Assembly: GCA_016193045.1 (NCBI GenBank) | Contig: JACPSW010000032.1 | Span: 1-42,249, forward strand | Direction of reading: 5' to 3' | DNA from: Candidatus Rokuibacteriota bacterium | GTDB lineage: Bacteria; Methylomirabilota; Methylomirabilia; Rokubacteriales; CSP1-6 | Length of the DNA: 42,249 nucleotides | In this document: positions 14,845 through 22,210 of the stretch, in pieces | How positions within the stretch are numbered: the first letter of the stretch is position 1 | Layout: the number at the start of each line of letters is the position of its first letter | Notes under the pieces: model-generated | Told to the model about the DNA's origin: nothing | The model's database searches: none | Seen by the model: only the letters and a program-made list of their open reading frames with translations | Made by a program: the position numbers and the translations under genes

Positions 14845-15939
14845 ATGGAACGACGCAGATTTCTCGTCAAGGCCGGGGGCGCGCTGGTGGCCGCGGGGGC
14901 GGCGGTCGCCGTGGACGCGCCCAACGTGATCGCCCAGCCAAGCTTCAACTGGCGGCTCGCCCACAGCTTCCCGCCCTCGGCCGACATCCTCGACGGGGGG
15001 GCCAAGCGGTTCGCGAAGATCGTCGAGGAGATGACCGGCGGGCGCATGAAGATCCAGGTCTTCGCCGGCGGCGAGCTGATCCCCCCCTTCGGCGTCTTCG
15101 ACGCCGCCTCCCAGGGGACGCTCGACACGTTCATGAGCGCCTCCTATTACTGGGCGGGGAAGGAGCCGGCCAGCCAGTGGTTCACCGCGATGCCCTTCGG
15201 CATGAACGCCCAGACCCAGTACGCCTGGTACTACCACGGCGGCGGGGTCCAGCTCTGGGAGGAGACCTACGCCCCCTTCGACCTCGTGCCGCGCCCCGGC
15301 ATCTCGACGGGGCACCAGATGGGCGGATGGTTCAAGCGGAAGATCAACGGCATGGCGGATCTGAAGGGGCTCAAGTTCCGGATCCCCGGCCTCGGCGGCA
15401 AGGCCTACGCCAAGGCGGGCGTGACCGTGGTCCTGACGCCCGGCGGGGAGATCTTCCCGGCCCTCGAGCGCGGCGTCATCGACGGCACCGAGTGGGTCGG
15501 GCCCCACGACGACACGAAGTTCGGCCTGCACAAGGCGGCGAAGTACTACTACTTCCCGGGCTGGCACGAACCCGGCACGACGGGGGAGTTCGCCTTCAGC
15601 AAGAAGGCCTACGACAAGCTCCCCAAGGACTTCCAGCGGATCCTGGACTACGCGGCCCAGGCCACGGCCCTCAACGGGCTCGGGGAGTACGAGACCAAGA
15701 ACGCGATCGCGCTCGAGAAGCTCAAGGCCGAGACTAAGGGAAAGGTGGAAATCCTCCAGTTCCCGGCGGAGGTCGTCCGGGGCATGCGGAAGCTGGCCGC
15801 GGAGGTCGTGAAGGAGGAAGCGGAGAAGACCCCGATCGCCAAGAAGGTCCACGCCTCCTACACGAAGTTCCAGGCCCTGATGAGCGACTGGGCCGACATC
15901 TCCGAGGCGCCCTACCACCAGCTGGAGCGAAAGGCCTAA
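14845..15939 (+). CDS. dctP: TRAP transporter substrate-binding protein (DctP family, TakP-like)
   Basis: 364 residues, periplasmic, delivering a carboxylate ligand to the DctQM permease encoded on the opposite strand. The start at 14845 has GAGGAGGGGG upstream. The N-terminus RRRFLVKAGGALVAAGAA is a Tat-type signal with cleavage near VIAQPS. The ligand arginine sits in GLKFRIPGLGGKAYAKAGV. The segments EWVGPHDDTKFGLHKAAKYYYFPGWHEPG-type and MGGWFKRKI resemble TakP of Rhodobacter, which binds 2-oxo acids, so a keto acid ligand is a fair guess. A strong terminator follows. Confidence 0.9.
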   Translation: MERRRFLVKAGGALVAAGAAVAVDAPNVIAQPSFNWRLAHSFPPSADILDGGAKRFAKIVEEMTGGRMKIQVFAGGELIPPFGVFDAASQGTLDTFMSASYYWAGKEPASQWFTAMPFGMNAQTQYAWYYHGGGVQLWEETYAPFDLVPRPGISTGHQMGGWFKRKINGMADLKGLKFRIPGLGGKAYAKAGVTVVLTPGGEIFPALERGVIDGTEWVGPHDDTKFGLHKAAKYYYFPGWHEPGTTGEFAFSKKAYDKLPKDFQRILDYAAQATALNGLGEYETKNAIALEKLKAETKGKVEILQFPAEVVRGMRKLAAEVVKEEAEKTPIAKKVHASYTKFQALMSDWADISEAPYHQLERKA

Positions 15940-15962
15940 CCCCGATCGGGGCGGAGACGAAG

Positions 15963-15997
15963 ACGGCGGAGCCGGTCGGCTCCGCCGTTCCTTTTTT
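15963..15997 (+). terminator. Rho-independent terminator after the dctP-like gene
   Basis: An 11-base perfect stem, ACGGCGGAGCC (15963-15973) with GGCTCCGCCGT (15978-15988), has a GGTC loop and is followed by CC and six T residues (15992-15997). It lies between convergent genes; the T-tract serves the plus strand. Confidence 0.9.
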
Positions 15998-16014
15998 GTG
16001 CGCTCGTCCCGTGG

Positions 16015-17340
16015 TCACCCGAACACGAGCCGCGGCAGCCAGGTGGTCATCCAGGGGAAGGCGATGACGATGAGCATCCCGATGAGCTGGAGCGCGACGA
16101 ACGGGATGATCCCGCGGTAGATGTGGCCGGTGGTGACCTCCGGCGGCGCGACGCCACGAAGGTAGAAGAGGGCGTAGCCGAAGGGCGGGGTCAGGAAGGA
16201 GGTCTGGAGGTTCACCCCGAGGACGACGCCGTACCAGACCGGGTCGAAGCCCATCGCCGTCAGGATCGGAGCCAGGACCGGGAGGTGGATGAACGAGATC
16301 TCGATGAAGTCCAGGAAGAACCCCAGGATGAAGACGAGCCCCATGACGCTCGAGAAGACCGCCCAGGGCGGTAGCTGGAGGTGGGCGATGAAGTCGCGGA
16401 TCAGCGCGTCCCCCCCCATGCCCCGGAACGCGAGTCCGAAGGCCGTGGCCCCCACCAGGATGATAAAGACGATGCTCGTCAGGCGGACCGTGACGTCCAT
16501 CGTTTGACGGAGCATCGTCAAACTGAACTTTCGGTTGAGGATGGTGAGAGCCAGGGCCCCGGTCGCGCCGACGGCCGCCGCCTCCGTGGGAGAGGCGATG
16601 CCGAAGAAGATCGAGCCCAGCACGCATACCATGAGGGTCAGCGGGGGGACCAGGACCTTGCCCACCCTGCGGGCCAGCTCACGCGAGGAGACCGCGGCCC
16701 GCTCCGCGGCCGGAATCGGCGGCGCCAGTTCCGGGTTAAGAAAGCAAAAGACCAGGAGGTAGATCAGGTAAAGCCCCGACAGCAGCAGCCCCGGGAGCAA
16801 GGCGCCGAGGAAGAGGTCGCCCACCGACACGCCGAGGATGTCCCCCACGATGACGAGGACGATGCTGGGCGGGATGATCTGGCCCAGGGTCCCGGACGCG
16901 CAGATGACCCCCGTCGCCAGCTCCTTCTGATAGCCGCGACGGACCATGGTGGGGAGGGAGATGAGCCCCATCGTGGTGACGGTGGCCCCGACGATCCCGG
17001 TGGAGGCGGCCAGCAGCGTCCCCACGATCACCACGGCGATCGCGATGCCGCCCGGGACCCGCCCCATCACGAAGCCCATGGTCTCGAGGAGGTCCTCGGC
17101 CAGCCCGGACCGCTCCAGCGTCACCCCCATGAAGACGAAGAGCGGCACCGCGAGCAGGGTGAAGTTGGTCATGACGCCCCAGACCCGCAAGGGGAGGAGA
17201 TCGAAGAAGCCCAGCCCGAAGGCGTAGACGCCGAAGGCGAGCGCCGTCCCGGCGATCGTGAAGGCGACGGGGTAGCCCAGCAGGATCAGCAAGGTGAAGA
17301 CGAGGAACATGATCGCGGGAAGCAGCTCGGCAAAGGTCAC
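16015..17340 (-). CDS. dctM: TRAP transporter large permease (DctM)
   Basis: 441 residues, about 12 hydrophobic segments. It carries out Na+-driven uptake of the ligand delivered by the periplasmic binding protein. Typical DctM segments include LAVPLFVFMGVTLERSGLAEDLLE, STGIVGATVTTMGLISLPTM, GYQKELATGVICASGTLGQIIPPSI and, in the second half, ASPTEAAAVGATGAL and LQTSFLTPPFGYALFYLRG. It overlaps the small permease gene by four bases (ATGA, 17337-17340). It is convergent with the dctP-like gene, an unusual split orientation for a TRAP operon. Confidence 0.93.
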   Translation of the reverse strand: MTFAELLPAIMFLVFTLLILLGYPVAFTIAGTALAFGVYAFGLGFFDLLPLRVWGVMTNFTLLAVPLFVFMGVTLERSGLAEDLLETMGFVMGRVPGGIAIAVVIVGTLLAASTGIVGATVTTMGLISLPTMVRRGYQKELATGVICASGTLGQIIPPSIVLVIVGDILGVSVGDLFLGALLPGLLLSGLYLIYLLVFCFLNPELAPPIPAAERAAVSSRELARRVGKVLVPPLTLMVCVLGSIFFGIASPTEAAAVGATGALALTILNRKFSLTMLRQTMDVTVRLTSIVFIILVGATAFGLAFRGMGGDALIRDFIAHLQLPPWAVFSSVMGLVFILGFFLDFIEISFIHLPVLAPILTAMGFDPVWYGVVLGVNLQTSFLTPPFGYALFYLRGVAPPEVTTGHIYRGIIPFVALQLIGMLIVIAFPWMTTWLPRLVFG

Positions 17341-17861
17341 TTCGGCACCTCCTTCCCGAGGGCGCGGTAGTAGCTCCGGATGGTCTCCGCGATCCCCTGC
17401 AGACCGAGCAGAATGAAGCCCAGCGGGATGACCGCCTTGAGCAGGAACCGTCCCGGGATCCCGCCGGGATCCGGGGAGCCCTCGAGGACGCGAAGGGAGC
17501 CGGCGACGAACGGGATCGAGGTCCAGACCAGGAGGAACACGGTGGGAAAAAGGAAGAGGAGGCCGCCGACGAGGTCAATCCAGGCCCGGGCCCGCGGGGA
17601 GATCCGCGCGTAGAAGATGTCCACCCGCACATGGGTGCCCTTGAGGTGGGCGTAACCGGCGGCGACCAGGAACATGATCGCGAAGAGATGCCACTCCAGC
17701 TCCTGGATGAAGACGAAGCTGATCCGGAAGACGTACCGCATGGCCACGTCGTAGGTCGTCACCACGACGAGCAGGAACGTGAGCCAGGATACCGCGCGAC
17801 CCACCCGGTCGTTCACCGCGTCGATCAGTCGGATCAGCCCGCCGATCATCCCGGGGGGCAT
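17337..17861 (-). CDS. dctQ: TRAP transporter small permease (DctQ)
   Basis: 174 residues with four predicted membrane helices: the first around VSWLTFLLVVVTTYDVAMRY, the second at LEWHLFAIMFLVAAGYAHLKG, the third at WIDLVGGLLFLFPTVFLLVW and the last at AVIPLGFILLGLQGIAETI. The motif THVRVDIFY after helix two is typical of DctQ. An internal ATG (residue 5) is an alternative start. Only one base separates its ATG from the stop of the MetE-like gene, so the methyltransferase and the permease genes share a transcript. Confidence 0.9.
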   Translation of the reverse strand: MPPGMIGGLIRLIDAVNDRVGRAVSWLTFLLVVVTTYDVAMRYVFRISFVFIQELEWHLFAIMFLVAAGYAHLKGTHVRVDIFYARISPRARAWIDLVGGLLFLFPTVFLLVWTSIPFVAGSLRVLEGSPDPGGIPGRFLLKAVIPLGFILLGLQGIAETIRSYYRALGKEVPK

Positions 17862-17862
17862 A

Positions 17863-18915
17863 CTACGCTCCCGTCCCGCCGGACTTCAAGGCGCTTCCCC
17901 CCAGCTCCCCCCGCACGAGGGCCGCGCCCGCGACCAGCGCCCGCAGCTTCCCGCGCGCGACGTCCCGCCGGAGCGGCACCATCCCGCAGTTCGTCGAGGG
18001 GTAGAGCCGGTCGGGGGCGACGAACGCCATCGCCTTCCGGATGGTCTCGGCCACCTGCTGGGGCGTCTCGACGGCGCTCCCCGCGACGTCGATGACGCCG
18101 ACCATGACGTCCTTGTCCTTCAGGAGCCCGAGCAGCGCCAGGGGCACCCGGGAGTTCGCGCACTCGAGCGAGACCTGATCGATCCGGCTCCCGGCCAGGA
18201 GCGGAAAGGTCTCCTCGTACTGCCGCCATTCGCTCCCCAGGGTCTGCTTCCATTCGATGTTGGCCTTGATGCCGTAGCCGTAACAGATGTGCACGGCGGT
18301 CCTGCAGGACAGCCCCTCGATGGCGCGATGAAGGGCGTCGATCCCCCAGGCCTTGACGTCATCGAGATAGACGTTGAAGGCCGGCTCGTCCAGCTGGACC
18401 ACGTCCACGCCGAGGGCGGCCAGCTCCCGCGCCTCCTCGTTGAGGACGCGGGCGAACTCCATCGCCAGGCGGGGCCGGTCCCGGTAATGCTCGTCGGCGA
18501 GCGTGTCCACGATCGTCATGGGCCCCGGGAGCGTGAACTTGAGCGGCCTCCGCGTGTGGGCCCGAGCCCAGCGGGCATCGTCGGAATGGACCGGTCCCCG
18601 GCGCCGGATCGGTCCCGTCACCGTGGGCACCTCTGCCTTGTAGCGGTTGGCCCGGATCCCGATCGTCACGCGCCGACCGAAGTCCACCCCCTCGATCGCC
18701 TCCAGGAACCCGTGGACGAAGTGCTGGCGGGTCTGCTCCCCGTCGGTGACGATGTCGAGGCCGGCGGCCTCCTGCTCCTTGAGCGCGATCAGCACGGCGT
18801 CGCGCTTGGCCTCTTCGAGGGCCTCGCCGGAAAGCTGCCACGGGGCCCAGAGCACTTCAGGCTTGGCCAGCCAGGACGGCTTGGGAAGGCTTCCCACGAT
18901 AGTGGTCAGCAACAT
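17863..18915 (-). CDS. MetE C-terminal-type (cobalamin-independent) methyltransferase
   Basis: 350 residues, corresponding to the catalytic C-terminal barrel of MetE only, so it is a core-MetE or archaeal-type form. The start MLLTTIVGSLPKPSWL is the usual one; the longer open frame upstream is the shadow of mqnE. Landmarks are GLDIVTDGEQTRQHF, LPGPMTIVDTL, VVQLDEPAF, an HICYG metal-ligand His-Cys, and STNCGMVPL with the zinc-ligand Cys. It probably moves a methyl group from a corrinoid or other donor to homocysteine or another thiol. It is directly upstream of dctQM, suggesting the imported ligand and this enzyme could be linked. It is divergent from mqnE. Confidence 0.82.
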   Translation of the reverse strand: MLLTTIVGSLPKPSWLAKPEVLWAPWQLSGEALEEAKRDAVLIALKEQEAAGLDIVTDGEQTRQHFVHGFLEAIEGVDFGRRVTIGIRANRYKAEVPTVTGPIRRRGPVHSDDARWARAHTRRPLKFTLPGPMTIVDTLADEHYRDRPRLAMEFARVLNEEARELAALGVDVVQLDEPAFNVYLDDVKAWGIDALHRAIEGLSCRTAVHICYGYGIKANIEWKQTLGSEWRQYEETFPLLAGSRIDQVSLECANSRVPLALLGLLKDKDVMVGVIDVAGSAVETPQQVAETIRKAMAFVAPDRLYPSTNCGMVPLRRDVARGKLRALVAGAALVRGELGGSALKSGGTGA

Positions 18916-18945
18916 TGCGGGAGACAGTAGCAGAAGCGTCAAGCG

Positions 18946-18975
18946 TTGACAAGACCGGGAGGGAGCCACTATGAT
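18946..18975 (+). promoter_or_regulatory. Near-consensus sigma70 promoter of the menaquinone operon
   Basis: TTGACA (18946-18951) is a perfect -35 hexamer and TATGAT (18970-18975) a near-perfect -10, separated by 18 bases. The predicted transcription start (about 18982) lies inside the palindrome that follows. The mqnE ATG is at 18997. Confidence 0.75.
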
Positions 18976-18979
18976 ACAG

Positions 18980-18993
18980 ACCGACTGGTCGGT
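18980..18993 (+). promoter_or_regulatory. TetR-type operator palindrome upstream of mqnE
   Basis: ACCGAC-TG-GTCGGT is a 14-base perfect palindrome placed between the -10 box and the mqnE start codon, where a bound repressor would block initiation. Its form resembles operators of TetR-family regulators. A TetR gene lies at 23050 beside mqnD, making it the obvious candidate; this link is inference. Confidence 0.6.
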
Positions 18994-18996
18994 CCG

Positions 18997-20094
18997 ATGG
19001 AACTTACCGCTTCGCCTCGCTTGAGGGACCACCGCTTGCTCCCGATCTGGGAGAAAGTCGCCGCCGGGCAGCGGCTCACCCGGGAGGACGGCCTCCTTCT
19101 CTTCGAGACCGACGACCTCCTGGGCCTCGGGCAGACGGCGGACTTCGCCAAGCGGCGGCGCGCCGGCGACTGGGTCTTCTTCGTCATCAACCGGTACGTC
19201 AACCCCACCAACCTCTGCGTCCTCTCCTGCGCCTTCTGCGACTTTGCCCGGAAGAAGGGGGAGGCTGGCGCCTTCGAGCATTCGATCGAGGACATTTTGG
19301 GCATGATCAAGGACGGCGTCCGGGAGGTCCACATCGTGGGGGGGCACCACCCGGACTGGCCCTTCGAGTACTACGAGCGGCTGATCGGGGCCATCCACGC
19401 CCAGCATCCCGAGGTGCAGATCAAGGCCTTCACCGCCGCGGAGATCGATTACTTCTGCCGGCGGTGGAAGATCGAGCCGCCGGAGTCGCTGGCGCGTCTC
19501 AAGGCGGCGGGGCTTCAGTCGATGCCCGGGGGCGGCGCGGAGATCTTCTCCAAGCGGCTCCAGAAGGAGCTCCGGTACACCGGCAAGGCGGACGCCGACC
19601 GGTGGTGCGAGATCCACGGCATCGCCCACTCGCTGGGCCTCTCGACCAACGCCACCATGCTCTACGGCCACATCGAGACCCGGGCCGAGCGGGTGGATCA
19701 CCTGCTGCGCCTGCGCGAGCAGCAGGACCGGTCCGGCGGCTTCCTGACCTTCATCCCCCTCGCCTACCAGATCGGCGACACCCGGCTCGTCCCCCGCCAG
19801 ACGCCGCCCACCGACGACCTCAGGACGATCGCCGCCTCGCGGCTCCTGCTGGACAACTTCCCCCACGTCGAGGCGTACTGGGTCATGCTGGGCGAGGCGA
19901 CGGCGTCCATCGCGCTCCACTTCGGCGCCGACGACGTCAACGGCACGCTGGAGGATGAGCGGATCGCCCACGCCGCCAAGGCGGAGAGCCCGGCAGGCCT
20001 GGTGCGCGAACAGCTGTTCCGGATGATCAGGGACGCGGGCAAGATCCCCGTCGAGCGGGACGCCCTCTATAACGTCATCAAGGTCTGGAGCTAG
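18997..20094 (+). CDS. mqnE: Aminofutalosine synthase (radical SAM)
   Basis: 365 residues. MqnE joins 3-enolpyruvyl-oxybenzoate with SAM to make 6-amino-6-deoxyfutalosine, the second step of the futalosine route to menaquinone. The radical SAM cysteines are in NLCVLSCAFCDFARKKG. Other family features are REVHIVGGHHPDWPFEYY, AFTAAEIDYF, MPGGGAEIFSKRLQ and TNATMLYGHIETRAERV. The start at 18997 is chosen because the open frame upstream crosses the promoter. A 238-base spacer with a palindrome separates it from mqnA. Confidence 0.94.
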   Translation: MELTASPRLRDHRLLPIWEKVAAGQRLTREDGLLLFETDDLLGLGQTADFAKRRRAGDWVFFVINRYVNPTNLCVLSCAFCDFARKKGEAGAFEHSIEDILGMIKDGVREVHIVGGHHPDWPFEYYERLIGAIHAQHPEVQIKAFTAAEIDYFCRRWKIEPPESLARLKAAGLQSMPGGGAEIFSKRLQKELRYTGKADADRWCEIHGIAHSLGLSTNATMLYGHIETRAERVDHLLRLREQQDRSGGFLTFIPLAYQIGDTRLVPRQTPPTDDLRTIAASRLLLDNFPHVEAYWVMLGEATASIALHFGADDVNGTLEDERIAHAAKAESPAGLVREQLFRMIRDAGKIPVERDALYNVIKVWS

Positions 20095-20097
20095 TGC

Positions 20098-20332
20098 GAG
20101 TCCAACTTATCGTGCCTAACCTCTCGCGTCCGCGCGCCGCGGGTCCTGGCGCCGGCTTGCCCCACGCCACGGCCGGGCTCCGTCACCCGTTCACCCCCTG
20201 CCCCAGTTCGGGGAACTGGGGCAGGAGAGTGAAGGGGTCCCACTCCGCCGGCCGGCTCCGGGGGCGACGCCCGCGCCACCCGCGTCGCGCTGATCCGACT
20301 CGGCGAGATTACTTGGAAGCGCGCTAGCCGCG
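20098..20332. repeat. Palindromic element between mqnE and mqnA, distant relative of the 4/27 kb repeat
   Basis: The centre holds a perfect 13-base hairpin, CCTGCCCCAGTTC (20197-20209) with GAACTGGGGCAGG (20213-20225), loop GGG, extended by TTCAC/GTGAA (20190-20194, 20229-20233). The flanks contain GGCTCCGTCACCC and CGCGCCACCCGC, both also present on the two sides of the repeats at 4.1 and 27.2 kb. I see no gene in it. It interrupts an otherwise compact operon and could attenuate or stabilise the mqn message. Confidence 0.6.
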
Positions 20333-21079
20333 ATGCTCAGGATCGGGCGCATCCCGTACCTGAACTGCGAGCCGTTCTTCGCCCATCTCCGGGGATTCGA
20401 TCCGGTCCCGCTGCATCCCCGTGCCCTGGGGCGGGCCGTGGCCACAGGCGCCCTCGACGCCGGACCCCTCTCGCTGGTGGATTTCCTGAGTCTCGGGGGC
20501 GATGTGGCTCCGCTCTCGTTCGGCATCGCCACGGCCGGGCCAGCGACGAGCGTCCTGCTCTTCTCCGCCCGCCCCCTCGCGGATCTAGGAGGGGCCGTGA
20601 TCGGCGTCACTGAAGAAACCTCCACCTCAGTCCAGATCCTCAGGCTCCTCCTTACGCTGAAGTACGAGGCCGCCCCGCGGGCCTGGGTTGGCGCTGACGA
20701 GACATGCGACGCCGTGCTCCTCATCGGCGACCGGGCCATCCGCGCCCTGAAGTCGAGTCCTCCCTTCCCTCACCTGACGGATCTCGGGAGCGAATGGGTC
20801 CGGTGGACGGGGCTTCCGTGCGTCTTTGCTCGCTGGGGGGTTCGGGCTTCAGTTCCCGAAGCCGAACAGCGCGCCTTCGAGCGGGCCCTCGACGAGGCGC
20901 TCGACCGAGGGCTTGCCGGGCTGGGCGAGATCGCCGCCCGACGACGCGATACGGGCTTCGACGAACACGAGGTGGACGCCTACCTCAGGGGATTCACCTA
21001 CCGCCTCGGCGCGGAAGAGGAGAAGGCGATCGCCGAGTTCAGCCGGCTCCGAGATCTCCTGGAGGTCGGGCGGTGCTGA
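20333..21079 (+). CDS. mqnA: Chorismate dehydratase
   Basis: 248 residues. MqnA converts chorismate to 3-enolpyruvyl-oxybenzoate, the entry step of the futalosine pathway. The periplasmic-binding-protein-like fold shows in RIGRIPYLNCEPFFAHL, GALDAGPLSLVDFLSL, TSTSVQILRLLL, DAVLLIGDRAIRA and DLGSEWVRWTGLPCVFARW, all characteristic of MqnA. Its last seven bases overlap the GTG start of mqnC, so the two are translated together. Confidence 0.92.
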   Translation: MLRIGRIPYLNCEPFFAHLRGFDPVPLHPRALGRAVATGALDAGPLSLVDFLSLGGDVAPLSFGIATAGPATSVLLFSARPLADLGGAVIGVTEETSTSVQILRLLLTLKYEAAPRAWVGADETCDAVLLIGDRAIRALKSSPPFPHLTDLGSEWVRWTGLPCVFARWGVRASVPEAEQRAFERALDEALDRGLAGLGEIAARRRDTGFDEHEVDAYLRGFTYRLGAEEEKAIAEFSRLRDLLEVGRC

Positions 21080-22137
21080 GCGGGATCGAAGAGAAGGTCG
21101 GGGCGGGCAAGCGCCTCACGCGCGAGGAAGGTCGCCGGCTCCTGACGGAAGCCCCCCTCCTGGAGCTGGGAGCGCTGGCCCAGGACGTCAGGTTCCGCCT
21201 CCACCCCGAGAAGGTCGTCACCTTCGTCATCGACTCCAATCCCAACTACACCAACGTCTGCGTCACCGACTGCCAGTTCTGCGCCTTCTACCGCAAGCCC
21301 GGCGACCCCGAGGCCTACACCCTCACGGTGGAGGAGGTCCTCGAGAAGGTGGAGTTCGCGGCCTCCAGGGGCGCCACGACCATTCTCCTCCAGGGCGGCC
21401 ATAATCCCGAACTCCCGCTCGACTACTATCTCGGCCTCGTGAGGGAGACCCGGCGGCGCTTTCCCCAGGTCACACCGCATTTCTTCACCGCCTCGGAGAT
21501 CCAGACGATGAGCCAGGTGTCGGGCCTCTCCGTTCAGGGGGTTCTTGCCAGGCTGAAAGAAGCCGGCCAGTATTCCCTCCCCGGTGGCGGGGCCGAGGTG
21601 CTCTCCGAGCGGGTCAGGAAGCGGATCGAGCCCAAGAAGGGCGGGCCATCGGCGTGGCTCGAGGTCCACCGGGAGGCCCACCGCCTCGGCTTCAAGTCCA
21701 CGGCCACCATGATGTACGGCCACGTCGAGCAGCCGGACGACATCCTGGATCACCTCGACGCGATCCGCGACCTCCAGGACGAGTACGGGGGCTTCACAGC
21801 CTTCGTGCCCTGGTCCTTCAAGCCGGGGAACACGCGGCTCGAGAAGTGGATCAAGCACTACGCCGGGCCGAACCAGTACCTCCGGATGCTCGCCCTCTCG
21901 CGCCTCTACCTGGACAACTTCCCCCACATCCAGGCGTCCTGGTTCTCGGAGGGGAAGCGGACCGGCCAGGTGGCGCTCCACTTCGGGGCCGACGACTTCG
22001 GGGGCACGCTCTTCGAGGAAAACGTCCACGCGGCGGCGGACTTCGTCAACAAGACGACCGTGGAGGAGGTCTGCGCGCTGATCCGCGAGGCCGGCTTCAC
22101 CCCCGCCCAGCGCACCACCCTCTACGAGCGAGTGTGA
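21073..22137 (+). CDS. mqnC: Cyclic dehypoxanthine futalosine synthase (radical SAM)
   Basis: 354 residues from a GTG at 21073, confirmed by family length and the overlap with mqnA. MqnC cyclises dehypoxanthine futalosine by radical chemistry. The cluster cysteines are in NVCVTDCQFCAFYRKPG. Further landmarks are ATTILLQGGHNPELPLDYY, FFTASEIQTMSQ, LPGGGAEVLSERVR, TATMMYGHVEQPDDIL and FVPWSFKPGNTRLE. It closes the mqnE-mqnA-mqnC run; immediately after its TGA is an inverted repeat that separates it from mqnD on the other strand. Confidence 0.95.
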   Translation: MLSGIEEKVGAGKRLTREEGRRLLTEAPLLELGALAQDVRFRLHPEKVVTFVIDSNPNYTNVCVTDCQFCAFYRKPGDPEAYTLTVEEVLEKVEFAASRGATTILLQGGHNPELPLDYYLGLVRETRRRFPQVTPHFFTASEIQTMSQVSGLSVQGVLARLKEAGQYSLPGGGAEVLSERVRKRIEPKKGGPSAWLEVHREAHRLGFKSTATMMYGHVEQPDDILDHLDAIRDLQDEYGGFTAFVPWSFKPGNTRLEKWIKHYAGPNQYLRMLALSRLYLDNFPHIQASWFSEGKRTGQVALHFGADDFGGTLFEENVHAAADFVNKTTVEEVCALIREAGFTPAQRTTLYERV

Positions 22138-22138
22138 C

Positions 22139-22210
22139 TGGGGTCAGGCATGCGTTATTGCGTTATTCAGGCGCGAGCCCCCGATACGCAAATACGCATG
22201 CCTGACCCCA
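22139..22210. repeat. Long inverted repeat filling the mqnC/mqnD gap
   Basis: The arms TGGGGTCAGGCATGCGT (22139-22155) and ACGCATGCCTGACCCCA (22194-22210) are perfect complements, and six more pairs (TTGCGT/ACGCAA) follow after a two-base mismatch. The loop is about 22 bases. It occupies the whole space between two convergent stop codons. It may act as a two-way terminator; its GGGGTCAGG ends also look like REP-type elements mobilised by Y1 transposases, none of which is encoded here. Confidence 0.85.

Noticed and set aside
18916..19971. Upstream extension of the MetE-like frame across mqnE
   Set aside because: Antisense to mqnE; the family start MLLTTIVGSLPKP is at 18915.
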